From Rotaria sordida (taxonomy: Eukaryota; Rotifera; Eurotatoria; Philodinida; Philodinidae): a stretch of 64,000 nt of DNA. A program made the translations under genes and the position numbers. Position 1 is the stretch's first letter; each line of letters opens with the position of its first letter. The stretch covers positions 68,429 through 132,428 of the forward strand of contig CAJNOL010000482.1 of the NCBI GenBank assembly GCA_905250125.1, in the 5' to 3' direction. Positions 23,843 to 35,425 of this stretch are shown here, piece by piece. The notes beneath the pieces were generated by a model. It did no database searches. It saw only the letters and a program-made list of their open reading frames with translations, and was not told the origin of the DNA.

Positions 23843-26750
23843 AATCGAAACAAATATATATATTTTTTTTTCTGGTTGTCAGATAGATAAAATGTTATTG
23901 TTATTGCTCACTTGTGGATATGATTGTCAGATAGATATATTTTTCTTTATTTGTGAAATAAAAACAAAAAAACTAAAGAAATTCTGATGTTGATAAAACA
24001 TAAACAATATAATTTGATAAAAATTGGGCTGATAGAAAATTTTCTTTGATCTTCTTTTCGTATGATTGTTGAAAAAGAAATGGTATAAAAGAATTTTATT
24101 TTGTTAAATATAAAGGATGTGGATGAAGACACGATTCATACCCATTAAACCATCCATATCCACATCCAGCAATGGATAGACCTTTTGATGATATTCGAAC
24201 AAATGAAGATCAAATAGGAGCGACTTGTGATGAACTGGAATCGACTGTGAATTCAGTTGATCCCGCGAAAACAAACTAAGTTGCTATGATGTTCAAGAGT
24301 TGCTTTACATTGCTACTATCGAATATTCTAGATTAATGGTAATTTCATTTCAATTTCTGTTTTGTAATCAAGTTATTCTTTTCTTTTCAAATAAATCTTT
24401 AAAAAAAAGTAACTGATAGGACACAATAAAAATAACGAATTCAACTCATTGTTATTATCGAATGATTCTTTTTTGAAACACCTCATTTCGAATGAATGAA
24501 CTAGATGAAATCGGTCTTCTTTGTATTCTGCTAGTCAGGCACTGATAAATAGGTCTAAAGGATCAGTTTTAGATTCTTTTAGAATTTTTATATCAACTGA
24601 TGACAAAAAAAATAACGATTGGATTTGATTAAATCTTAGATATGACTAGCGATAAATTAATTGAAAACAATACTTGTCTGTATTAATTTCATATTTTATA
24701 TACTGTTTCACTATTTCCAAAAGTAGTTTAGTCAATAAAAAATAACTTTTGATATTGTTCATTCATGACGGATTCTCATCTGAAAATAGTTTCCTAGATG
24801 TCCATTATGCATACAAATTAGATGGTTTTCTCCATGATTTCCTTTTCAGGAAACTACAACTCATAACTTAAAATAATTAATTTGGTCTAGCTTACAGAAA
24901 CTTCAATAAGACAAAATTGATATAGCATGTTTCAATTTGTTCACGAATCAAATTTTTTATTATCCTATGTTCAATCACTATCGACGAAAGACTAAAAAAG
25001 AACATAAAAAATATCATTTACTGGCACAGAATAATTTGTTATTGGTGTTAAACCTCTTCTTCTTATCACCGTAAAAAATTTACATTTTTGTTTTTCTTTC
25101 TAAAGGTAGTACATAGATAAGGGAAAATGATATATCATATCCGATAATAATACTGATTTTGTTTCACTATTCGACTGCATATTAAGGACGTGGATGTGTT
25201 TGCAGATTTTCATCGTTGTATCCATACGCATGCCCACGCCCATACCCACACCCTTATGGTGGATAAAAATAGCGTTCACAGGGAAGATCTTTCTCGTATA
25301 GTTGTCTAACGATCAATCGAGCATTATTGTTCTCTAATGGCTCTTTATTCAATGATTGTGTTTTCGTTCTTTTGGCTGGATCTGATAATTGGGTCAAATG
25401 AGACTATTTGTTCGATCAGAGTTTTCCAAGAAGAATATCAATCAAGAAACTTTTTTCTAGATGATTTCGAACCAAAGAAATTTGTCGTTGATACATCGAA
25501 TCAATTCTACTTAAGATAACAACTGATATTCGAATCTCACTTTGACGTTAGTCTGATGACTAGAGCCTTGGGGAACCGAGACTGAGACCAAGGTTTGATC
25601 CCATTCTAGTCCCAAAAATTAAATACGATTGCTGAGTGTAGCATAATTTGCCTCAGTTTAATACTAGTTATTAATTCATTTGTCTAACTCATCTATAGAA
25701 GATTCACGTCATCGGAAGTAGAACTGAACAGTCGTTAATTCATCGTTTGAATGTGTTTTTCATGTTACTTTTTCAGCTCGCCTGGCGTGTGCCGAGTTTT
25801 CCTAACTCTGATTTATAAATTCTAGAGTCATGTTTTAGATTTCAGATCCTAGATCCTAAAATCATTGATGCCAAAGTTTCTGCTGAACGCGTTGTCATAA
25901 GCAGATTGAAATGAAAATAAGATATCGAGCCATTCGAATAGATATTTATTACGCTCAATCTTCGTTGTCATACATGAGCGCAGACAAGTAAAAATCGCAC
26001 TCTTTTCAGTGACGATATATCCACGTAACTCTTTTATAAAGTGACTAGATATAAACAAAGATCTTACGGATGCTTAGCACTAGAACTCTGATATAAAGGC
26101 TACAGAAAAAAGAATATGACAGATGACAAAGAAGTTTTCGCTTCCAAGTGAATCGATAATGAGTAGAAAATGAAGAACGAATTCATCGTTTTCTGCAAGT
26201 CTTATTTTCTGTACTTCTTTGACAATATCTTAGCTAATAACATACTCACAGCCACATCCCATCCTAGTTTTCCAGGGTTCGACTATTTTTCTTGGTTTCT
26301 AAATATGTTCGAAGATGTGAACTCAAAAACAATAGGACATCTCGAGAAATTTTCTTTGCACTAGCAAATTAGCGGGCAATGTCAAAATCGTGATGAGGAT
26401 AACTTCAACATTCAAAAATAGATTGTCAAATTGAGAGAGGTATTGATGAAATACAGGCGTAAGATAGTCATGTATTGTCAGATGTCCGCTCATTAGTTTA
26501 TCGGTTGTAAAAGTTATAGCTGCATTTCATAAAACAAATTTGACTATGTCTGAACTAAAAGACATGATTCTATGGATATTATGAGGCTGTTAAAATACAG
26601 GCTCAATTAAAAGTGAACATCTAATATAATGTGTACGAGCATATTCATTTTCGAAAAAAGATTAAATAAAACCATTTTCGCTCATTTCAGTAGACATTGT
26701 AAGTCTTTTTTCGAATATTTGAATATAATTTGTTGGTAAAATACTAAAAA
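23843..26750. other. Gene-poor interval with fold-back fragments
   Basis: No gene recognised. Two related GT-rich fold-backs occur: 24109-24175 (TAAAGGATGTGGATG ... CATATCCACATCC) and 25182-25256 (TAAGGACGTGGATGTG ... CATACCCACACCCTTA). A 45-codon open frame follows the first (about 24137-24279, stop TAA), without a start or a convincing splice site. Other open frames look random. Confidence 0.4.
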
Positions 26751-27935
26751 CTATTTTTGTTCCATATAAATCGACTCCACATCCATATAATACGAGTAAT
26801 TAACGTTATTGGTAAACGTGCTTGAGGAATGAAAGTAGGTTTCTATGGCTCTATACTTCATCAATAATGTGGTATTTCGATCATTCCAATGTAGAACATT
26901 TTTATTCCATGGGAATTTGCTGTCTCTTTCAGGTCTATTCCAGTATCCATGCAACCATACGTCATGACTGTTGTGTGGAAATTGATAAAGTAATTTTAGT
27001 TCTTTAGCGAGATCATATCTAATATAAATTAAATTATTCCAATCATAGATTCCTAAGAGAACGTATCCTAATTGATAAGAGAGCAAGTGTGTCCATGCTG
27101 TTATACTGGCTCCGTATAAATGATCGTCTTTAAATGCATAGGGGACGCTATATCGTGTATAAAAGTTTATAGGGGGCGGTATCTTTTCATTCATTTCGAC
27201 TAAAACGAATGCTGGTTCGAAGTGAGTTCGACAGTTATTTAATCGATCAATAAACAATGCTCGAACAACTGGATAATCATAACCATCAATAACAATTCTC
27301 AAGAGGAGCGGTCTATGTGGTACTCGATTGTCTTTAAACAATTTTTGCACTGTGTGTGGTTCCAAGGCTCGATTCAGTTTTATAATGTTGCTCGCTTGTA
27401 GGTTGACTTTTAAATCATCATAAAGGTCTTTTTGAAGCCCAATTGCCAAGCCTGGATACTTATGATCCGCATACATCGGATATAATGGATCTGCCGTACG
27501 TCCGTCGATTGCACCACCATTGATTATATATCGAGTTGCTATCTGGAGGTAATCTTTGTGTGTATTTATTAGACTAAGTAGATCTTGTAAAGTGTAGTCC
27601 AAATAATTTTTGTTAGAAGTGATGGCACATTGTTTTCTGAACCACTCACCAAACGATCGACATAGTGGTTTTGGTACTCGAGCATAGTCAGGTGCCCACG
27701 GAGAACCCACAGGATAATCAAACTGATATGGCAGCTTGTGTAATGACTCATGAATAAACTGAGGTACGGGATAAATGTCCTTTACAGTGTCCAATGATGG
27801 GGTTGATTTATAGCTGGAAAATATTTTTCCTATTGTATACACCAAAAAAACACCAGCAAATATTCTAATCACTCTTTGACGATAAAATTGTGCCAGAAAC
27901 TGGATCCTCATTTTTCTCAGATTCCAATGCTCCAT
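26751..27935 (-). CDS. Type II membrane protein with FkbM-like methyltransferase fold (tentative)
   Basis: A single uninterrupted frame of 394 aa from ATG at 27935. A basic N-terminus precedes one hydrophobic span (residues about 22-42, VIRIFAGVFLVYTIGKIF), giving a predicted cytosolic tail and lumenal body. The core has YIINGGAIDGRTADPLYPM and, about 75 residues later, LLLRIVIDGYDYPVVRALF. This pair resembles motif I (GAxDG) and the later DIDGxDY motif of FkbM-type SAM-dependent methyltransferases, a fold also found in Golgi/ER type II proteins of animals. If so, it would act on a lumenal substrate. The glycine motif is GGAIDG rather than a canonical GAxDG with a preceding acid, so it may be catalytically altered. 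It is intronless, isolated in a transposon-rich stretch and uses more mixed codons than its neighbours. That fits a young, retroposed or transferred gene, but this is inference. Confidence 0.6.
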   Translation of the reverse strand: MEHWNLRKMRIQFLAQFYRQRVIRIFAGVFLVYTIGKIFSSYKSTPSLDTVKDIYPVPQFIHESLHKLPYQFDYPVGSPWAPDYARVPKPLCRSFGEWFRKQCAITSNKNYLDYTLQDLLSLINTHKDYLQIATRYIINGGAIDGRTADPLYPMYADHKYPGLAIGLQKDLYDDLKVNLQASNIIKLNRALEPHTVQKLFKDNRVPHRPLLLRIVIDGYDYPVVRALFIDRLNNCRTHFEPAFVLVEMNEKIPPPINFYTRYSVPYAFKDDHLYGASITAWTHLLSYQLGYVLLGIYDWNNLIYIRYDLAKELKLLYQFPHNSHDVWLHGYWNRPERDSKFPWNKNVLHWNDRNTTLLMKYRAIETYFHSSSTFTNNVNYSYYMDVESIYMEQK

Positions 27936-30900
27936 CTGAAATGAGCAAACATTAAACAGTGATGTTATTTATAATCGGTAGTTCACGTATTTGATCATAT
28001 TCTTTTACGTTTCACGAGAGAAGATTCAGAGATGACTAAGAGACATTACTCCCGAAAATCACTCAACACTCTATATGAGTCACTAGCTGAACAATCAACT
28101 TTATTATTCCGAAATACCAATAAAAGGTATCATTGACAGTTGCTTGAATCTAAAATATGAGATCGTTTGATCCTATATAAACACAACTGGTAGCATAGTA
28201 GTGATAAGTTAAAAGTATTTTGTTAGAAAGTCGAGTTTATTAAGATTTCACAAAAACTCGAATTAGTTATAACTCAAGAGGATATGGTCAGTACTTGTTC
28301 AATATTTTCATATGCCTTTCCGACAGTGTTGCTAATATCTCTATCTATGCTTTTGTGTTCTCTTTCAGTTAATCAAAGAACGTGACGGAAAAAACCCGTC
28401 AATCATCTACGTAGTTTCCGAAAATTGCGTTATGCTCGATTTTTGTTGAGGCGTGTGACAGCTCTCAGTTGGGCGGGGGTGTAGATGACGAAAAGACTCA
28501 CGACTACACCCACACCAACACTCTAGTCAATGACTCTTTTATATATCTACTGACTTGTTTCCACTAACGAGGAAACTTTTTCAATTGTTCCCTTCCAATT
28601 TCAATAATTTTTTGCCTATAGATGCCACATAGTGTTCTAATAAAAATCCTATAAGAATTTACGTTCTTATTGATATTTGACTAAGCTATGGATTTTTTAA
28701 TATGTCTATTTTGTAGAAGTTCCTCTACGACCTCAGGTTATTGAGAAAATCCTACTTTCAAGTTTAGATTTGAGACTTTGCGCATATAGAAAACTTAATT
28801 AGACTCTTACATAAAAAATCTCAAAGTTTGAAACAAAGTCTCTCCTAGATATAAAGATTTCAAAAAATGCATGTTGTATACACTATTCATGGAAAAGGGT
28901 CTTTATTTAGAAGTCTTATATCTCGGAAAGACTTTGTTCGAAACTTCTGAATTTTTTTATGAGAGATAATCTAGTTGAGTTCTCTATATGCACAAAGTTT
29001 CAGATCAAAATTCGAAAATAGTATTTTTTCGAAAACCTAAGATCCTATAGAAACTTTTAGAAAATAGATATATTAAAAATTTAATAGCTTAGCCAAATTT
29101 CAATAGGAACCCAGATCCTTTCAGGGTTATTATTCGAACACTACATAGTATCTATGGGCGATAAGTCATTAAAATCGGAAGCGGACAGCTGAAGAGATTC
29201 CCTCGTAAGCCACAACCACGCACATATGTATATGCAGAGTTTTCATTCACCCATTTTCATGACGGTGTGCGCCTACTAGGTCTCAAAAATTATTCAGTTA
29301 TATAGATATATATATCCTTTTTTGGATGAGGGGACTACGGGGATAGGAAGTATTTAGAATTATTTTATACATATACAGCTCAATTACGTTATTTTTGATA
29401 GTTGTGTTCAGTTTGCTGTATTAATATGAAAACCTACGAGATTTTTTATTTTGACTTCTACATAAGGTGATACAGGAATCGACTTTTTATCCACTCATGT
29501 ACCACAGAAAGGAAAACTTTCACATAGTTAAGTAACTAAACTTTTTTTGAAGAAAAACAGAGAACATTCTATGAAAAAGTTTATGCACAGACTTCTCAGA
29601 AAATTAATAAAATTGTAGTAAGGCTAAGGAATAAATCAAACAAAAAAAAAATATATAGTTCGATAGAGAAACAAATGATCTATTCTTTTAGAAATAAATG
29701 AAAATTTTTAAGTACTCCAGTAGATATTAGTTATCGAAATAATTAACCGCGAAACGATTCCAATATTGCTAGGTAAAAAAACCTTTTAAGTACTTTTCGA
29801 ATTTTATCAAATTTTTGAATAAGATGCATAATAAATAAAATAAAAAGTGCATAGTTTAACAGAGAAATCGATACTCTATCCAACTATGTCTAAATAAGAA
29901 ACTGCCAAGATTTTATATGAACACAGTAAGTTGCACAAAACTATCAAAAATAATGTAGAAGAGAACTTCTTGCACAAAAATTTCCTTAACACTTGTTTTC
30001 CACATAACATGGTATTGAATTTTCAGCAAAATCACATCTCTTCAAGTGATAAAAGAATACAATAATGAATGGCTTCATTTCTACGATGTCATTCGCAAAT
30101 CGGATTGACAAGTTTTACTACGAGACACTGTGAGGAGAATGGCTTTACAGTTACTAATCTCTGCTATGTATTTTATAAGAAATTTCGAAAAGTTTTTGCA
30201 TCCAGGCATATAGTTACCATATTATGAAAATGACACTATACAACATTAGCGGAACTAATTGAGGACAGAAAACTCCGTTCAGTATTGATGATTAATACGG
30301 CTTTCTGAAGGCACTACACTTTTGAAAGACATACATTTCTCGTTGTACTTGTGCGATATCGTGTGTATCCAAGACCAGAATTACATTGTAATGTATCTAC
30401 GTTATTTTATGAGAGAGAATACAGCATTATGATGCCTATGCATACGTCGCGAAATAGGTTTGGCTTGTGCGCAATCATCCATATATTAGATTAAATGACG
30501 ATTACATTATGATAAGATACATTGTTCTTCTCATAGAAATATTGCTGTCGTTTTGCTTGTTCTCTCATTCATAATTTCAATAGCTTAATCGATGGTCGTA
30601 TACACTCAATCAATTGCCCGTGAACATGTACACAAAATCACACATTCATTTTTTTTTGTTTCATAATCAAGGCAAACTATCAAATAAATATTGATAATAC
30701 ACTAACGATAGCTTGCAGCTAGATAATATCATTGTAGTAGAACCAAATCTCAAGTATACATAAAGCACGCCAAAAGCTTTTTTCATCTGGCCCTTCTACC
30801 AGTTGTAATTTCAGTGCAACTATTCTAATATAATGCTAAGAGATATTTAGGATTATGTGCAAAATTTCAGACTTAGAACTTTGAAGTTTCTTTGTATTTT

Positions 30901-31036
30901 TGAATTTCTTTCAGACTAGTGATACAACATTTTCCACGTACATTTTAAATTCTCACGAGACCATTTTCAAAGTATGTTTTACATGACTAGTAAATTGTCT
31001 TAACTTATAAGGAAAGCCGTACCCATTTTGTATGAG
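27936..31036. other. Gene-free interval upstream of the FkbM-like gene
   Basis: Holds the hairpin element at 28601-29178 and otherwise AT-rich sequence. Two loosely similar segments near 29640-29700 and 29830-29890 may be a diverged direct repeat. No coding region or RNA gene is recognised. Confidence 0.45.
28601..29178. mobile_element. Hairpin MITE-like element (about 580 bp)
   Basis: Outer arms: CCTATAGATGCCACATAGTG on the left against the complement of CACTACATAGTATCTATGGG on the right (ends near 29160). Pairing continues inward through TTTGACTAAGCTAT / ATAGCTTAGCCAAA, ATATGTCTATTTTG / AAAATAGATATAT and TTTGCGCATATAGA / TCTATATGCACAAA, to about 28880. The element is almost wholly palindromic, with no coding capacity. 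Confidence 0.75.
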
Positions 31037-31059
31037 CATGCAGGTAGGGATGTACCGAG

Positions 31060-31262
31060 ACCGAGAGCTCGGTCTCGGTGCGTCTCGGTCTCGGTCCGTC
31101 TCGGTCTCGGTCTGTCTCGGTCTCGGTCAGTCTCGGTCTCGGTCCGTCTCGGTCTCGGTCCGTCTCGGTCTCGGTCTGTCTCGGTCTCGGTCTCGGTCTC
31201 GGCCAGTCTCGGTCTCAGTCTGGGCTTGTCACGATCTCGGTGTGTTTCGGTCTCGATATCGT
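31060..31262. repeat. Left subterminal tandem array, TCTCGG-type
   Basis: About 16 degenerate copies of GTCTCGGTCTCGG, with variants ending CCGT, CTGT or CAGT, run inward from the left TIR. It degrades at its inner edge (CACGATCTCGG, GTTTCGGTCTCGATATCG). Confidence 0.9.
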
Positions 31263-31478
31263 TGAGTTTCGTTATGTGACGTAGTGACACAAGTTTTCTT
31301 TACATGGATGAACATTTTTCTCTGAGGATACCCTATGAGACTTAAGGGAAGCTTCATTAAGAAATGTTCCTCTCGGTTCTATCTGACACTTTGCACAAAC
31401 CAACAGCCCGACCAAGTCCAGGAATGTCCGAGAGCCGATCAAAATTGATGTGTTTTTTAGCTTTTCAGCTAGACTGAT

Positions 31479-31862
31479 GTAGGGATATACCGAGGCTGAA
31501 GACTCCCTAACAAAGATGGAAACTTTTCTCTAAGAACTTCCAGAACTTTAGGAGATCTTTATCTAGAGTTGCTCAACTTGACTTAATTTATATATACATA
31601 CGAATGCACAGACTAATTATGAGAGTAAAATGCCAAGTCTTGGCCAGTCTCGGTCAAACAGTTGAAAAAAACAAAATTTTAACCAAGGTTGACCGAGACT
31701 CGACCTTTTACTATTGTAACCGAACTGCCCAGTTGTATGCACATATAAATTAAGTCAAACTGAGCACCTATAAATAAAAATCTTGTTGTCTTGAGGATTC
31801 CTCTTGGAGAAAAATTGCCTTCTTTGTTAGTGTACCTTCAGTCTCGGTACATCCATATCTAC
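31479..31862. mobile_element. Nested hairpin element with related ends
   Basis: The left end TAGGGATATACCGAGGCTGA pairs with the right end TTCAGTCTCGGTACATCC. The arms share CTAACAAAGA, TTTTCTC and CTTGACTTAATTTATAT in inverted order. The ends are a variant of the TIR of the enclosing 2.6 kb element, so this is probably a related MITE that inserted into it or arose from it. Confidence 0.65.
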
Positions 31863-33067
31863 ATATCGCTCTTTAGTAAAGGCAAGTGTGATATCAGCTT
31901 TAGTCGTAACGTCTAGAACTCGATGTGAATCTCACAAAGATTTAATTATTCTTCTTCGTATACAGCATAGGTTGGCAAAATTGTTTTTAAGAAGATTAAC
32001 GTATCTCGAATGGCAATTTTTTGTAAGTTGAAGCACTGTCTCAACTCTAAGCTATGAAACCTTCCACATCTAGGGTCAGGCAGTATAGAAGTCATATATA
32101 AGATTTGGTATAAGAGAGAAAGATTTTATTTTTAGAATTTATTATCTAAATATCTTTGCCCAAAAGAATATGAAAGGAAGAAGTATTCATAAAAAACAGC
32201 ATAAGTAATGTCTCTTTCAACCATTCGTTCGGTACACATTCTCTTTTTTAAATTTAGTATAATGATCCACATATTGATCAATCTTCTAGCTTTAGAATCA
32301 TCCTTACACTATCTTTCATAATGGAACGATATCTATCGATAATAAATGTATGCTTCTTCGGTCCATTTTTTTCTTTTTTCTTTTGTTATCATTCTTCTCC
32401 TCATTCTTTTAAAACGAAAAAAAGCATTATGTAATGTGGTTCTCTGCCTCTTATTCCGTCTCATGTTTTTTTTTAGCTATTATGAAAGTACTACTGAGAA
32501 AAGAAGAGTAAAGATGTCATTGATGTGCGACGTTACATTATAAAAGAAGAGAGGTTTCCTATTTTCTGAGAGACATCTTCTAACATAGCAATGCTGAAGG
32601 CAGATAGTCAATCGTACTATTGAAAACCAAACCAATACAATACTATTGTGAGTGAATGATGAGCATCTAACAGCTACAAGTAGTAGGTGAAAGTCGCTGC
32701 ATAATGTAATCCTTCCATTATCATTATTATTTTTAACTAAAAACAATAATCAGCCATTTAAGTATGAATAATACTTTTTTTCCAAAGGAAGTCTATAAAG
32801 TGGAGACCAATTCAAGATATATTATTGTTTCGATAGAGGCTAGACAAAATGAAGTAGAATAGGAAGATTATTCAGAACCTTTAAGAATGGTTCTTTATGT
32901 GTCAAGATACCATAACCATGATAAAAACTAACGTCTGATTACTGTATATAATAGCACAACACGCGTACACTTCGATATATTAAGTTTTTCCATCAAAAAT
33001 CAATTTTTGAAACTCCCTCACTAATAAGGTTATAAGGTGAAGATCAAAATTTAACGAGACCATGAAA

Positions 33068-33430
33068 TGTACTGAGATTGAAATTTCATTGATACAGATA
33101 AAGATTTTTCGTTTTCAAAAACCGCCAAGACTCTGCAAGACGTTTGTTGCTAATTGATCACCTTAATTTCATCTAGCTGTGCGTACTAGGGGCAGCTCGA
33201 TCATGAAAGAAAAAGAGCAAATTTAAGTCCATTCCACTCGAAAACTTCAAAAATTTTCATCGAATCTAAATAAGGTGTAGTCTTTTCCTTTCGTGATCCG
33301 CCTGTCCCTATGTATACAAAGCTAGATGAAAGCAAACGAATCAATTAGCAAGAAACGTCCTGTGGAATCCTGGACATATTTGAAAATGAAAAATTCTCAT
33401 CTATGTCAATGAATATTTACTCTCGGTACA
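33068..33430. mobile_element. Second nested hairpin element
   Basis: The arm from TGTACTGAGATTGAAATTTC pairs with the arm ending GAATATTTACTCTCGGTACA. Inner paired words include GACGTTTGTTGCTAATTGAT / ATCAATTAGCAAGAAACGTC and TTTCATCTAGCT / AGCTAGATGAAA. Its ends again carry TACCGAG, so it joins the same TIR family. Confidence 0.65.
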
Positions 33431-33444
33431 TTTATAATCAGAAC

Positions 33445-33625
33445 CATAACCGAGACCGAGAGTCTCGTCCGAGACTACCGAGACCGAGACTGGACGAGAC
33501 CGAGACTAGCCGAGACCGAGACTGACCGAGACCGAGACTAGCCGAGACCGAGACTGACCGAGACCGAGACTAACCGAGACCGAGACGGCTCGGACCGAGA
33601 GTCTCGGTTCAGTCTCGGTCTCGGT
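33445..33625. repeat. Right subterminal tandem array, CCGAGA-type
   Basis: About 12 copies of CCGAGACCGAGACT with AGC, GA or AA spacers. This is the inverted counterpart of the left array and leads into the right terminal repeat. Confidence 0.9.
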
Positions 33626-34284
33626 ACATCCCTACATGCAGGAACTTAACACCTTCAGATTGGATACTAATCAACTTTTTTTATTAATTTCAACGGATTA
33701 CATTTTAGCACGAAAAATGTAACCTATTCAGATGATTCTCTGACTGATGTAACCCGACAAACTTTTAATGCTGTTTCAGTGATAATTACAGCTGATTCTC
33801 ATCGAACATGTGAATGAATAGAAGACACATTGTGCATCATTTCATCAGTGATTATTTCAATTATACTTGTCTGATTAAAGCTTTACAAAGTTTAGTGCTC
33901 GATGAGTGTATTGTCAATTCATTGATGATTGAAAGCAGTTTTATATTCGATTGGGTCGACATTGAATGAATAGATTTGAAGAGATCAATTTCCATCTTGT
34001 ACGCTACATTATCGCCAGTGATAGATTATAGTTTTATCATAATGATAAAAGTATAATAGAGTAGTCGAAAGTTGGATCGCTACAAATTAATTCCTGAACA
34101 CTCAAAGCTCATTGAAACAGGAGGTCAGACAAATGAAACGTGCCAATTTTTTTCACGAAATCTAGTTTTACCAAGTCTATACCATGATGATCTGGTAAAA
34201 AGAAAGTTAGCTTGTCAATAGCTACTTAGCGCAAGTTTTCAAACTATGCATCATCAGAGAAATAAAAGACGGATCTTTAAGGTC

Positions 34285-34580
34285 TGATTTTTCACCATGA
34301 AAATTCAAGATCACGCGAATCCTGAAATATCAACAGATTTTTGACAGAACATCATATGAAATTGTATCCAAGTCTAACATATTCACCAGATCTAAACTTA
34401 TGCTATTTCTTCTTTCTAATTTTAAAACTTAAATATCAACCACATGGAATAAAATTTAACGTCGTCAATGCAACGTTAACTGTGTTAAAACAAATTATAA
34501 ATGGTCTCACAAAAGACAATCTAAACAATGACTTCCATAATCTGGTTTATTCGAATACACAAGTGCATTGTTCATGGTAG
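34285..34580 (+). pseudogene. Tc1/mariner transposase C-terminal fragment (decayed)
   Basis: The frame reads FHHENSRSRES, then a stop, then NINRFLTEHHMKLYPSLTYS and PDLNLCYFFF. This matches the mariner catalytic block LHHDNARPHTA...HPPYSPDLAPSDFFLF. The catalytic region is broken by a stop and the DDD/E context is eroded (SPDL with N in place of AP). A tail follows (HGIKFNVVNATLTVLKQI). Upstream to about 34080 there are weaker traces with several stops. Clearly non-functional. Confidence 0.65.
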
Positions 34581-34729
34581 GTAATACTTTGGAAGACAAC
34601 CCTAAAGCCCACTATCCAATAGTTATGTAATTAATTGGCAAAAAAACTTTTGGAGTCCCGCTTGTACTTTTTGCCAGTAAGTGTGTAGACAGTTGTTTTT
34701 CATAAGAGATCTCCGACACTTTCAAAAAA

Positions 34730-35425
34730 CGATTTGGGTCCTGACTCACGTATTGCTGCCAGTGCGGGACACATCACAGACTCACTACCAGTTCGTGTCC
34801 CGTTTGATCCCAGTTCGCATCCAAGTCCAAATCCGGTTTCAGCATCTGTCTTGATCACCTTCTCAGTTCTGCTATCGACTTCAAATCCTGTCTCCGTTCC
34901 AATACGCGTCCCAGTTTTGGATTTCTGTTTCAGACCCGATTTTGATGTCTATCTCAGTTTTCACTCCAATTAACGACAATCACACATTCTACGATTTGTA
35001 CTGTTTTCATCTCCGAACTCCGTAGCAACCACGAAATCAGTGACGACCACGATATCCATGCTAATTTCAATCGTAGTTTCATTACCCACCGAGGTTTCGC
35101 TAACGGTCGAGACACTCCTTCCGGTTTAAGTTACGATGTCCGTGCCAGTTTGAATTGCCGTTCTGATGCCTATTAGAATTTCAGAGTCCTTCCTGCTACC
35201 CGTCGCGACTTTCATCATGGTCCTAGTACACACGCTGGCTTCAAACGCATCTCTGGCGTCGATCAAAGTTACAGTCGGAGTCCAACTATCCGTCAAGATT
35301 CCACTTACCATCCTGTCAGCCATGCTCGATTCAATCGCAGTGCTGTTACCCGTGCTCGTTTCAGCTGCGAGAATTGCAGCAGAGGCTTTTTCACTAAAAG
35401 TATTATCAACGGCGGGCTGTCTTTT
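34730..35425. repeat. Degenerate 30-bp minisatellite
   Basis: Reading the minus strand from 35390, the sequence lines up in 30-base rows with conserved columns (ATTGAAAC..GCACGG..A.C then AG.A.GG.G). At least eight rows are visible to 35140, and similar rows appear as TTTCAG/TCAGTTTT words on the plus strand back to about 34730. It is GC-richer than its surroundings. Because the period is a multiple of three, both strands stay open for about 100 codons, but the products are only the repeat. Confidence 0.6.

Larger units (their letters stand above)
31037..33642. mobile_element. Non-autonomous hAT-like transposon with TCTCGG-array ends and nested hairpins
   Basis: The element (31045-33634, 2590 bp) is bounded by a perfect 8-bp direct repeat, CATGCAGG, at 31037-31044 and 33635-33642. 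Its ends are perfect inverted repeats starting TAGGGATGTACCGAGACC. An 8-bp duplication and a TAGGG-type end are hallmarks of hAT transposons. Inside each end lies an array of a 12-13 base unit: GTCTCGGTCTCGG on the left (31060-31260), CCGAGACCGAGACT on the right (33445-33625). The arrays are inverted to each other. The interior has no transposase; it contains two hairpins (31479-31862, 33068-33430) whose own ends resemble the outer TIR. The arrays create spurious long open frames in all phases. Confidence 0.82.

Noticed and set aside
31000..31290. Four overlapping open frames with Arg-Asp-Thr-Glu or Ser-Arg-Val-Leu-Gly-Leu repeats
   Set aside because: They are translations of the TCTCGG array in different phases; the array explains all of them and no start or splice context exists.
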